Shown here: positions 1 through 8,594 of the stretch, piece after piece
How positions within the stretch are numbered: position 1 is the first letter of the stretch
Layout: every line of letters begins with the position of its first letter
NCBI GenBank assembly: GCA_965221655.1
Contig: OZ244906.1
Coordinates: 2,232,001 to 2,296,000, forward strand
Direction of reading: 5' to 3'
DNA: 64,000 nucleotides
From: Bin107 sp965221655
GTDB taxonomy: Bacteria > UBA8248
Notes under the pieces: model-generated
Told to the model about the DNA's origin: nothing
Seen by the model: the letters and a program-made list of their open reading frames with translations, nothing else
Databases searched by the model: none
Made by a program: the position numbers and the translations under genes

Positions 1-221
1 GCGTTTTGCGCCCGCAGAGGAAAAGGGCATTTTGCGCGCAAATCGGGAAAAATCGGGGCGGTCGCTTTTTTTCTGTGGAAAAGCGTTGCTTACGCTTCGG
101 TTTTGTGGAAAAATGCCTCCATCGGGTCGGCTTTCGCATACGCCCTGGTGGAAAAACTCGTCCGCACGCGCTTCGAGCCGTCCCTCCTCCGCGCGGACGA
201 CCAAACGAGCGGCTCTTGTTC
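1..221. promoter_or_regulatory. dnaA upstream region with DnaA-box-like repeats
   Basis: Two identical copies of tgtggaaaa lie at 74-82 and 104-112; on the minus strand each reads TTTTCCACA, which fits the DnaA box TTWTNCACA. A third copy with one mismatch (ggtggaaaa) is at 147-155 in the same orientation. Co-oriented boxes directly before dnaA are typical of dnaA autoregulation and of one lobe of a bipartite origin. No clear -35/-10 pair was recognised. Confidence 0.5.
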
Positions 222-1559
222 ATGGCGAATATCTGGGAATCGTGCACGAAAAAAATCCAGGAAGAAGTGTCTCTTCAGGCGTTCGAGCGGTGGTTTTCGG
301 GCATTGAGGAGGTGGAGGCAAGTGAATCCTCGCTCACGATTCGCGCCCCCGACCCCTTTACGGCGAACACCCTGCGCACGCGCTATTGGGGCATCATCAC
401 GGACGTGCTCAGAGAAGAAGCCGGACGCGAGGTCGACCTCCATCTCCTGGTGAAAAAAAACGGGTCGGCGCCGACGAACGGGGTGGTTGAGCGGCCCCAG
501 GCGACCGAGGCGCCCCCCTCCCCGCCCGAGCGGCCCGATTTCCTGAACCCCAAGTACCGCTTCGACAACTTCGTAATCGGTGGGGCGAACGAGTTCGCGC
601 ACGCCTGCAGCCTCCGGGTGGCACAGGGTCTCGGAATCGCCCACAACCCGCTTTTCATCTACGGCGGGGTGGGGCTCGGCAAGACGCACCTGCTGCACGC
701 CATTGCCCACCAAATCGTCGACACGATGCCGAAAACGCGTGTGGTTTACACGTCTTCAGAGAGCTTCATCAACGAACTCATCGCCTCGATTCGGCGCGAC
801 AGGATGTCCGCGTTCCGGAGCAAGTACCGAAAAGCCGACGTGCTCATGATAGACGACGTGCAATTTATCGCGGGCAAGGAGCGCACCCAGGAGGAGTTTT
901 TCTTCACCTTCAACTCCCTGCACGAAAACAGAAAGCAGATCGTCATCACGAGCGACAAGGTGCCCCACGATATCGTGGGTCTCGAAGATCGTCTGCGCTC
1001 GCGCTTCCAGAGCGGGATGATGGCCGACATCGGCGCGCCTGATTTCGAGACCAAGGTGGCCATCCTCCAGAAGAAGGCCGGCGAGGAGGGTTTTTCCCTC
1101 GACAGGGACGTTGCTCACTACATCGCTGAGAAGGTGCGCTCGAACGTGCGCGAACTGGAAGGCTGCCTGATCAAGCTCTACATCCACGCCTCACTGCGCG
1201 GCAACGGCGACATCGACCTGCCCGTCGCCCAGGAGGTGCTCCGCGACGTGATACGGGATCGCTCGCGCCACTCCTCGGTAGACCACATTCAGCGCATCGT
1301 CGCCGAGCACTTCCAGATACGACTCACCGATCTCAAGTCAAAGAATCGCTCGCGGTGCTTCGCCGTGCCGCGCCAGATAGCCATGTTCCTCGCGCGCCAG
1401 ATCACCAACGCCTCCACGACCGAAATCGGCCTGCGCTTCGGGGGTAAGGATCACTCCACGGTCATCCACTCGACCAAAAAAATCGAGGGGCTGCTCAAGA
1501 CCGACAGCGCACTCGCAAGCACCATCCACACCCTCCGGCAAAAAATCGACATGTCCTGA
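222..1559 (+). CDS. dnaA: Chromosomal replication initiator protein DnaA
   Basis: AAA+ ATPase that binds DnaA boxes, melts oriC and recruits the replicative helicase. The 445-residue protein has a short N-terminal domain I (about 1-80), a proline-rich linker (about 85-108), the ATPase core with Walker A GGVGLGKT at 148-155 and a Walker B region VLMIDDVQF, and a C-terminal DNA-binding domain with GGKDHSTVIHS. The open frame extends upstream to base 6, but the residues before ATG 222 are basic low-complexity sequence unlike the family and overlap the DnaA boxes. MANIWES at 222 is a standard DnaA beginning. The flanks carry the candidate origin elements. Confidence 0.97.
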   Translation: MANIWESCTKKIQEEVSLQAFERWFSGIEEVEASESSLTIRAPDPFTANTLRTRYWGIITDVLREEAGREVDLHLLVKKNGSAPTNGVVERPQATEAPPSPPERPDFLNPKYRFDNFVIGGANEFAHACSLRVAQGLGIAHNPLFIYGGVGLGKTHLLHAIAHQIVDTMPKTRVVYTSSESFINELIASIRRDRMSAFRSKYRKADVLMIDDVQFIAGKERTQEEFFFTFNSLHENRKQIVITSDKVPHDIVGLEDRLRSRFQSGMMADIGAPDFETKVAILQKKAGEEGFSLDRDVAHYIAEKVRSNVRELEGCLIKLYIHASLRGNGDIDLPVAQEVLRDVIRDRSRHSSVDHIQRIVAEHFQIRLTDLKSKNRSRCFAVPRQIAMFLARQITNASTTEIGLRFGGKDHSTVIHSTKKIEGLLKTDSALASTIHTLRQKIDMS

Positions 1560-1798
1560 ACGAAACGTGGAAAGGATTGTGGACAACGATGTCGAAATCT
1601 TCATGCCCACCGCCACCTTGTGAACAAATCAGCATTTCTCAAGCAACGTCCACACAAAAACCCACACCACGCCGCGCGGACAATTCGTTTATTTTCAGTC
1701 GCTCGCAAAGTTCTTCACACTATCCCCGCCACTACTGCCTCTACTATCTTTTCTAGTTTTATATAAAGAAGAATAAGGAACCTGGGGAATATCTCACC
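1560..1798. other. Putative oriC between dnaA and recF
   Basis: This 239-base gap holds DnaA-box-like 9-mers: tgtggacaa at 1579-1587 and tgtgaacaa at 1619-1627 (minus-strand TTGTCCACA and TTGTTCACA, each one mismatch from consensus) and TTCTTCACA at 1711-1719 (plus strand, one mismatch). They are followed by a pyrimidine- and A+T-rich stretch, about 1725-1780, that could serve as the unwinding element. The order boxes then A+T-rich tract next to dnaA is the usual bacterial oriC layout. It could instead be only the recF promoter region. A GC-skew switch here would settle it. Confidence 0.5.
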
Positions 1799-2905
1799 TT
1801 GCGCCTCGTGAATCTCATACTCAGAAACTTTAGAAACTACGAGCGGCTCGAGCTGCGCCCACACCCGGACTTCAACTACCTGTTCGGCGAAAACGGGGCG
1901 GGCAAGACGAATTTCCTCGAAGCCGTTTACTACCTCTCGCACCTGCGTTCGTTCAGGCGGGTATCGAGAGAGAATATGGTTGCCCACGAAAGCGAGGGAA
2001 TGTACGTGGCGGGCGCGTTCGCTGCTGACGTGGGCACACGGGAAGTGCGTCTCGAAGCTGCCTGCCGCGGACGCGAGAGAAAATACAGAAAAGACGGCGA
2101 GGAGGTGCGGAGCCTGATGCCGTATCTTGAGAGTTCCCACGTCATCGTTTTCTTCCCGGAGACCCCCGGCGTCATCAAGGATGGCCCCGGGGTGAGACGG
2201 GTCTTTTTTGATCGTGCGATAGCAGCACTGGAGCCCGCCCACATGGAGGATTCCAGGCGCCACGCGAGGTTGCTCGCCGAGCGGAATCGTCTTTTGAGAA
2301 ACGGGGACGCATCTGGTATAATCGGCGTTTGGCAGGATCGTTTGATCGAAACGGCCGCCCGTATCGTCGCCCGCAGGAAGAGATACACCAAATCACTGAA
2401 AAACAGGCTGCATGAGCTGGAACTTCTGTTCGGTGAAACGAGAGAAGCGCGGGTGTCGGTGGAGTATCACGAAACGAGCGGGCAAAGCGCGGAGGAAGAA
2501 GAAGAAATACGCGAAAGTCTGCGCGCGCGCAGCGAGAGTCTCGCGGCGGCTGAATCCGCGCGGCGGACGACGCTGTGGGGTCCGCAGTTGGACGATTTTC
2601 GCCTCACCTGGCGCGGTAGACGGGCGCGGGAGGCAGCCTCGCAGGGCGAACAGCGCCTGGCGGCAATTCTTCTGGTGGCGGCGAACGCGGAAGAATACAA
2701 GGAGAAAAAAGGAGAGTCCCCCGTCGTTTTGCTCGATGATTTGGGGTCGGAGCTGGACCCGGGGAGAAGAATGCGGGTGCTCTCGTTCCTGGGTTCTTTG
2801 GGAGCGCAGACCTTCATCACCTCGACCGATGCGTTCCGCCACTCCGACGATGGGCGCGGCGCCGGTTTTCTGGTGCGCGGCGGGGCGGTCGAGCAAGTGG
2901 ACTGA
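1799..2905 (+). CDS. recF: DNA replication and repair protein RecF
   Basis: SMC-like ATPase that helps load RecA at single-strand gaps. The 368-residue product is full length, with Walker A GENGAGKT at 30-37, an ABC-type signature near SQGEQRLAA, and Walker B VVLLDDLGSELD toward the C-terminus. The start is TTG 1799 (MRLVNLILRNFRNY), preceded by purine-rich aaggaa and gggga segments. It sits directly between dnaA and gyrB. In many bacteria dnaN lies between dnaA and recF, but no dnaN is present here. The gene is somewhat richer in A+T at its 5' end, next to the candidate origin. Confidence 0.95.
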   Translation: MRLVNLILRNFRNYERLELRPHPDFNYLFGENGAGKTNFLEAVYYLSHLRSFRRVSRENMVAHESEGMYVAGAFAADVGTREVRLEAACRGRERKYRKDGEEVRSLMPYLESSHVIVFFPETPGVIKDGPGVRRVFFDRAIAALEPAHMEDSRRHARLLAERNRLLRNGDASGIIGVWQDRLIETAARIVARRKRYTKSLKNRLHELELLFGETREARVSVEYHETSGQSAEEEEEIRESLRARSESLAAAESARRTTLWGPQLDDFRLTWRGRRAREAASQGEQRLAAILLVAANAEEYKEKKGESPVVLLDDLGSELDPGRRMRVLSFLGSLGAQTFITSTDAFRHSDDGRGAGFLVRGGAVEQVD

Positions 2906-2945
2906 AACGCATTTCAACAGCCCGGAGGAGGCGGCGTAAGCATAC

Positions 2946-5378
2946 ATGGCCAGGGCGGAGAAAAGTTACGGAGCGAAGGACATACGGGTCCTCGAGGGAC
3001 TCGAAGCGGTGCGCAAGCGCCCCGCCATGTACATAGGCAGTACGGGCGAGAGCGGCTTGCATCACCTCGTCTACGAAGTGGTGGACAACAGTGTGGACGA
3101 GGCGATGGCCGGCCACTGCGACAAGGTGAGCATCACCATAGAAGAGGACGGCTCGGTTTGTGTTGTTGACAACGGGCGCGGCATTCCCGTGGACAGGCAC
3201 CCGACCGAGAAGGTTTCCGCCGCCGAGGTCGTGCTCACGAAGCTGCACGCAGGCGGCAAATTCGAGAACAGCGCGTATAAGGTCTCAGGCGGCCTGCACG
3301 GCGTGGGCGTCTCCTGCGTCAACGCGCTCTCGGCCTGGCTCGTCGCCGAGATTCGGCGCGATGGCTGCGTCCACACCATCGGGTTTGACCGCGGCGCCCC
3401 CAGGGGCAGGCTCAAGCGGGGCCAGAAGACGAAGACGACGGGCACAACGATTACCTTCATGCCCGACGCGGAGATATTCGAAACCCTCGATTTCAACTTC
3501 AACACCCTGGCCGGACGGCTGCGGGAGCTGGCCTACCTGAACAGCGGCCTCAAAATCCTGCTCGAGGACAAGCGCGAGGACGACAAGAAGCTGGAGTTTT
3601 TCTACAAGGGCGGCATCGTTTCCTTCGTCGAGCACTTAAACCGCTCGAAGAACGCCATCCACAGGCGGCCCATCTACGTTCAGGGCGAGCGGAGCGAAAG
3701 CGTCGTCGAGGTGGCGATGCAGTACAACGACGCCTACAACGAGACGCTCTTCACCTTCGCCAACAACATCAAGACCACCGAGGGCGGCACCCACCTCGCG
3801 GGCTTTCGGAGCGCACTCACGCGCACCATCAACCGCTACGCCACCACCAACAAGCTGCTCAAGAACAACGCCGCGCCCACGGGCGACGACGTGCGCGAGG
3901 GACTCACCGCCATCGTCAGCGTGAAGCTGCCCGACCCCCAGTTCGAGGGCCAGACCAAGGCGAAGCTCGGCAACTCGGAGATGAAGGGCCTCGTCGAGCA
4001 GGTTTTCAACGAGGGGCTCGCCAACTTCTTTGAGGAGAACCCCTCGGTTGCCCGCAAAATCGTGGACAAGGCCGTCCAGGCGTCGCAAGCACGCGAGGCG
4101 GCGCGCAGGGCGCGCGAACTCACGCGGAGGAAGAGCGCACTCGACGGCGGCTCGCTGCCGGGCAAGCTCGCCGACTGCTCGGAGAAAGACCCCGCCCTGT
4201 GCGAACTCTATCTGGTGGAGGGCGAATCGGCGGGCGGCTCGGCCAAGCAGGGGAGAGACAGGATATTCCAGGCGATTTTGCCGCTGAAGGGAAAAATCCT
4301 GAACGTGGAGAAAGCGCGCCTCGACAAGATGCTGAACCACGAGGAAATCCGCACCATGATCACCGCAATCGGCACGGGCATCAAGGAGGATTTCTCGCTC
4401 GAGAAGTTGCGGTACCACAAAATCGTCATCATGACCGACGCCGACGTGGACGGCTCCCACATACGCACGCTTTTGCTCACGTTCTTCTTTCGCCACATGC
4501 CCGAGCTGATCGAAAAGGGGCATCTCTACATCGCCCAGCCCCCCCTCTACAAGGTGAAAAAGGGCAAGGACGAACGCTACCTGAAAGACGACCGCTCGCT
4601 TGAGGACTACGTTCTCGCCTACGCCGCGAAGGACGTGGAGGTGCACGGGGGCGGCAACGGATCGCTGAAGGCCAACGGAAACTTCCCCCGGGGCGAGAAG
4701 CTGCGCGAGCTCATGTTGCTGATCTCCGAGGCCGAGGCCGCGGTGCGGCGTTTCTCCCAAAGGGGGATGGACCCGCGCGTCATACGTCTGCTGGCTGATG
4801 AGCCCGACTTGGGGGCGGCGGACTTGCGAGACCCCAAAAAACGCGCGGAAATCGAGAAGACGGTAAAGCGCTTTTTCCGCGAGGAACACCCCACCGACGG
4901 CGAGCCGACCACGGCGCCGCAAACGGAAGACGAGAGCAGCACGGGCATCGTCGTTCGCTCGCGCATGGCGGATCGCGACCTTCTGACCCGCGTGGATACG
5001 ACCCTGTTCGATTCGGCGGGTTTCAAGAAGATTCGGCGCGCCTCGACGCGCCTCGCCACGTTCGGCCAGCCCCCCTACGTCATCAAGGCGGGCGACGCGG
5101 AGCTTTCCGTGAACCGCGCCGAGGAGATGCTCGAGCAGTTCCGTTCGCTCGGCCAGAAGGGCGTGAGCGTCCAGCGATACAAGGGGCTGGGCGAGATGAA
5201 CGCCGAACAACTCTGGGAGACGACCATGGACCCCGCGCGCAGAACCTTCCGCAAGGTCGTGGTCGCCGACGCAATCGAGGCAGACGGCATCTTCTCCACC
5301 CTCATGGGAGACGCCGTCGAGCCCCGGCGCGAGCACATCGAAAGACACGCGAGCGAGGTGCAAAACCTCGACGTCTAG
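2946..5378 (+). CDS. gyrB: DNA gyrase subunit B
   Basis: ATPase subunit of gyrase, which introduces negative supercoils. The 810-residue protein has the GHKL ATPase domain (VVDNSVDEA; DNGRGIPVD; GGLHGVGVSCVNALS), a transducer domain, a Toprim domain with LYLVEGESAGGSAKQGRD and MTDADVDGSHIRTL, and the C-terminal motif QRYKGLGEMN. An insertion of roughly 170 residues after the Toprim DVDGSH region is the Gram-negative type. ATG 2946 follows a ggaggagg ribosome-binding site at about 2924-2931. gyrA lies downstream but is separated by a cytochrome gene on the other strand, so the two are probably transcribed separately. Confidence 0.97.
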   Translation: MARAEKSYGAKDIRVLEGLEAVRKRPAMYIGSTGESGLHHLVYEVVDNSVDEAMAGHCDKVSITIEEDGSVCVVDNGRGIPVDRHPTEKVSAAEVVLTKLHAGGKFENSAYKVSGGLHGVGVSCVNALSAWLVAEIRRDGCVHTIGFDRGAPRGRLKRGQKTKTTGTTITFMPDAEIFETLDFNFNTLAGRLRELAYLNSGLKILLEDKREDDKKLEFFYKGGIVSFVEHLNRSKNAIHRRPIYVQGERSESVVEVAMQYNDAYNETLFTFANNIKTTEGGTHLAGFRSALTRTINRYATTNKLLKNNAAPTGDDVREGLTAIVSVKLPDPQFEGQTKAKLGNSEMKGLVEQVFNEGLANFFEENPSVARKIVDKAVQASQAREAARRARELTRRKSALDGGSLPGKLADCSEKDPALCELYLVEGESAGGSAKQGRDRIFQAILPLKGKILNVEKARLDKMLNHEEIRTMITAIGTGIKEDFSLEKLRYHKIVIMTDADVDGSHIRTLLLTFFFRHMPELIEKGHLYIAQPPLYKVKKGKDERYLKDDRSLEDYVLAYAAKDVEVHGGGNGSLKANGNFPRGEKLRELMLLISEAEAAVRRFSQRGMDPRVIRLLADEPDLGAADLRDPKKRAEIEKTVKRFFREEHPTDGEPTTAPQTEDESSTGIVVRSRMADRDLLTRVDTTLFDSAGFKKIRRASTRLATFGQPPYVIKAGDAELSVNRAEEMLEQFRSLGQKGVSVQRYKGLGEMNAEQLWETTMDPARRTFRKVVVADAIEADGIFSTLMGDAVEPRREHIERHASEVQNLDV

Positions 5379-5405
5379 CCCCCGCTTGTTCGTGGGCGCT
5401 CTCTC

Positions 5406-5855
5406 CTAAAACCGCGACTCCGCGTGGCAGCCTACGCACGCCTCGTGCGCCCGAAAAAGAGCCTTTGCGACCGCGCCGAGCTTGCGCTCCTTCGCCGCTC
5501 CCGCGAGGTCGACCGCCGCGCCCTCAAGCCTGCGGGCAAAGGCAATCGAAGAGGCGTCGCCCCGAATCTCCTCCACGCCGGGCAGTCTCTTCGCCGTCGC
5601 GGCCAGCGCGCGCGCGCGCATCTCTATGGTCTCAAAAGGCGTATCCCCCGTGGGCTCCTCAACCGATGCGAGCAGCGCGGCTTTCACCAGCGCGGCGAAG
5701 TCCGCGTTCAGCGTCTCCATCGCTTGTATCAAATCCGGCGCGTGTTGCACGGAATTGTGCGTGACGCCCTGCACCGGGGAGAAGAGAAAAAGGCAGAACA
5801 AAACCGCTGCCACTGCGCGAAGCACAAGCCGGGAGCGTACAAGGTGGAGCCTCAT
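5406..5855 (-). CDS. Periplasmic c-type cytochrome (class II-like)
   Basis: Probable periplasmic monohaem electron carrier of 149 residues. It begins with a basic N-terminus and a hydrophobic signal segment (about residues 10-30, ending near SPVQG), followed by a helix-rich domain. The single haem-binding CVGCH lies at the extreme C-terminus, seven residues or fewer from the end. A C-terminal CxxCH after a predicted helical bundle is the arrangement of cytochrome c' and cytochrome c556. The redox partner is not evident. It lies alone on the minus strand between gyrB and gyrA and shares a divergent region with gyrA. Confidence 0.75.
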   Translation of the reverse strand: MRLHLVRSRLVLRAVAAVLFCLFLFSPVQGVTHNSVQHAPDLIQAMETLNADFAALVKAALLASVEEPTGDTPFETIEMRARALAATAKRLPGVEEIRGDASSIAFARRLEGAAVDLAGAAKERKLGAVAKALFRAHEACVGCHAESRF

Positions 5856-6020
5856 GGGGACGCCCTCGCTCTACGGGGAGGAACGGATTTCGTTTTCGTG
5901 CGGTATCCGCATATTGTCCACCAGAAAAACCGTGCGTGCAAGGCGGAAAAAGCGAAACGCGGTTTGTCGGGACAGGCGGTTTCGGGTGTCGGGAGGCGCC
6001 CCCGCGCACACCGGCCGTCT

Positions 6021-6050
6021 TTGTCGCAGAGGGGGTTTTCGTGATATGCT
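6021..6050 (+). promoter_or_regulatory. Candidate gyrA promoter with extended -10
   Basis: TTGTCG (6021-6026) and TATGCT (6045-6050) are separated by 18 bases, and the -10 is preceded by TGA, giving an extended -10 element. The rest of the 293-base gap between the cytochrome gene and gyrA shows nothing else I recognise. Confidence 0.35.
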
Positions 6051-6148
6051 GGGAGTTGTTTTACTGACCCGCCCAGGCCGCCCCCGTCAGGCATTCCACA
6101 CGTTTCGGCGGATTGCACTTCGACCCGCCCAGGGGAGAACTTCGAGGA

Positions 6149-8578
6149 ATGGACAACCTCCAAGAGGTGAGCATCGAGCGCGAGATGAGCGCCTCTTTCA
6201 TGGACTACGCGATGAGCGTCATCATCGCGCGCGCCCTTCCCGACGTGCGCGACGGCCTCAAGCCCGTCCAGCGGCGCATCCTCACCACGCTGAACGATCT
6301 GGGGCTCGCCCACAACAGGCCGTTTCGCAAGTGCGCGAAGATAGCCGGAGACGTGAGCGGGAACTACCACCCCCACGGCGAGGCGGTGGTATATCCCGCC
6401 CTGGCGCGCATGGCACAGGATTTCTCCCTGCGCGGCCTTCTGGTGGACGGGCAGGGCAACTTCGGCTCGGTCGATGGAGATCCGCCCGCGGCCATGCGCT
6501 ACACCGAGGCGCGCATGACGCGCCTTGCCGAGAGCATGCTCGCCGACCTCGAGAAGGACACGGTCGACTTCGTTTCCAACTACGACAACACGCGAACCGA
6601 GCCCTCCGTTTTGCCTACCCGCGTGCCCAACCTGTTGCTGAACGGTTCCACGGGCATCGCCGTAGGCATGGCCACGAACATACCGCCCCACAACCTGGGG
6701 GAGCTGTGCGACGCACTCGTGTTGTTGCTCGAAAACGGGTCCGCCACGACGCAGGAGATTCTGCGCGCGATGCCGGGTCCCGACTTTCCGACGGCGGGCA
6801 TCATCTACGGACGCGCGGGGATACGGAGCTACTACGAGTCGGGCCGCGGCTCGGTGCAGATGCGCGCGCGCGCGATGGTGGAGATAGACGGTCGCACGGG
6901 CCGCCAGGCCATCGTGGTTACCGAGATTCCCTATGCGATCAACAAGGCGCGCCTCATCGAGAAGATTGCCGACCTCGTGCGCGCGGGGACGGTGGGCGAC
7001 ATCTCCGACATACGCGATGAGAGCGACAGAAGCGGAATGCGCGTCGTCATCGATCTCAAGCGCGACGCCGTGGGCGGAGCGGTGCTCAACCAGCTCTACA
7101 AACACACCCAGATGCAGACGACGTTCGGCGTCATCCTGCTCGCGCTCGTCAACAACCAGCCCCGCGTGATGGGCGTGCGGGAGATGCTCTCCCACTTTCT
7201 GCGCTACCGCCGCGAGATCGTGCTGCGGCGCAGCCGGTTCGACCTGGACAAGGCGGAGAAGCGCGCGCACATACTCGAGGGCTACCGCATCGCGCTCGAC
7301 AACATCGAGGAGGTTATCCGCCTCATCCGGGCGAGCAAGACGCCCGAGGAGGCGCGCACCGGCCTCATAGGCGCGTTCGGCCTCACCCAGGCCCAGGCGC
7401 AGGCCATCCTGGAGATGCGCCTCCAGCGCCTCACCGGCCTCGAACGCGACAAGATAGAGGCCGAATACGCGGAGCTTCTCGAGACCATCGAACATCTCCG
7501 CCGGGTGCTGGTGGACGAGGCGCTTCAGACCTCCATCATCAAGGAGGAGCTCCTCGAGGTGCGCACGCGCTTCGCTGATGAGCGAAGAACCGAGATCGTC
7601 GACGAGACGGGCGAGATATCCATCGAGGACATGATTGTCGAGGAGGACATGGCGGTCACCTTCTCGAACGCGGGCTACGTCAAGCGCAACCCCATCAGCC
7701 TCTACCGCTCCCAGCGGCGTGGCGGCAAGGGCGTGACCGGCATGGGGACAAAGCAAGAAGACTTCGTGGAGCAGCTCTTCATCGCCTCCACCCACGACTA
7801 CATGATGTTCTTCACCTCGCGCGGGCGTTGCCACTGGCTCAAGGTGCACGAGATTCCCCAGGCGGGCCGGGCGGCGCGCGGCAAGGCCATCGTGAACCTG
7901 TTGCAGCTCGAGCGCGGCGAGTCGGTCTCCGCCGTCATGCCCGTACGCAAGTTCGAGCCGGACCGCTACGTTCTCATGGCCACCCGCCGGGGCGTGCTCA
8001 AGAAAACGCGGCTCGACGCCTTCAGCCGCCCGAAGCGCGGCGGCATCATCGCCCTGCATCTCGATGAGGGCGACGAGCTCATCGGCGTGGGCCAGACCGA
8101 CGGCAGCCGCGAGGTGTTCATCGCCACCAGAGGCGGCAAGGCCGTGCGTTTCCCCGAGGAGAAGGTGCGCTCCATGGGCCGCACCGCGCGCGGGGTGCGC
8201 GGCATAGAGCTGGAGGGAGACGACGTCGTCATCGGCATGGAGGTCGTCTCGCCGGGCGACGTCATCCTGACGGCGACGGAACTCGGCGGCGGCAAGCGCA
8301 GCCGCGTGGACGACTACCGCCTTACGAACCGGGGCGGCAAGGGCGTTATCAACATCAAGGTGACGGAGAAGAACGGGCCCGTCGTCGGCATCCGCCGCGT
8401 CACCGAGGACGACGAGTTCATGCTCATCACGAGCGGGGGCCAACTCATTCGCTCCCGCGTTCGGGACGTCTCCGTCATCGGACGCTCCACCCAGGGCGTA
8501 CGCCTGATGGGGCTTGCCGAGGGAGACCGCGTTGTGTCCCTGGCCCGCATCGAGGAAAACGGAAACCACACGCCTTGA
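6149..8578 (+). CDS. gyrA: DNA gyrase subunit A
   Basis: DNA cleavage and religation subunit of gyrase, 809 residues. The catalytic tyrosine is Y118 in AAMRYTEARM. The C-terminal beta-pinwheel contains the GyrA box QRRGGKG, which separates gyrase from topoisomerase IV. The quinolone-determining region reads YHPHGEAVVYPALARMAQ at 73-90, with Ala79 and Pro83 at the positions of E. coli Ser83 and Asp87. ATG 6149 (MDNLQEVSIEREM) is chosen over an in-frame ATG at 6113 because family proteins begin here and a ggggaga site lies about 11 bases upstream. No acidic C-terminal tail is present. Confidence 0.97.
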   Translation: MDNLQEVSIEREMSASFMDYAMSVIIARALPDVRDGLKPVQRRILTTLNDLGLAHNRPFRKCAKIAGDVSGNYHPHGEAVVYPALARMAQDFSLRGLLVDGQGNFGSVDGDPPAAMRYTEARMTRLAESMLADLEKDTVDFVSNYDNTRTEPSVLPTRVPNLLLNGSTGIAVGMATNIPPHNLGELCDALVLLLENGSATTQEILRAMPGPDFPTAGIIYGRAGIRSYYESGRGSVQMRARAMVEIDGRTGRQAIVVTEIPYAINKARLIEKIADLVRAGTVGDISDIRDESDRSGMRVVIDLKRDAVGGAVLNQLYKHTQMQTTFGVILLALVNNQPRVMGVREMLSHFLRYRREIVLRRSRFDLDKAEKRAHILEGYRIALDNIEEVIRLIRASKTPEEARTGLIGAFGLTQAQAQAILEMRLQRLTGLERDKIEAEYAELLETIEHLRRVLVDEALQTSIIKEELLEVRTRFADERRTEIVDETGEISIEDMIVEEDMAVTFSNAGYVKRNPISLYRSQRRGGKGVTGMGTKQEDFVEQLFIASTHDYMMFFTSRGRCHWLKVHEIPQAGRAARGKAIVNLLQLERGESVSAVMPVRKFEPDRYVLMATRRGVLKKTRLDAFSRPKRGGIIALHLDEGDELIGVGQTDGSREVFIATRGGKAVRFPEEKVRSMGRTARGVRGIELEGDDVVIGMEVVSPGDVILTATELGGGKRSRVDDYRLTNRGGKGVINIKVTEKNGPVVGIRRVTEDDEFMLITSGGQLIRSRVRDVSVIGRSTQGVRLMGLAEGDRVVSLARIEENGNHTP

Positions 8579-8594
8579 GGACGACGGGCTGTTG

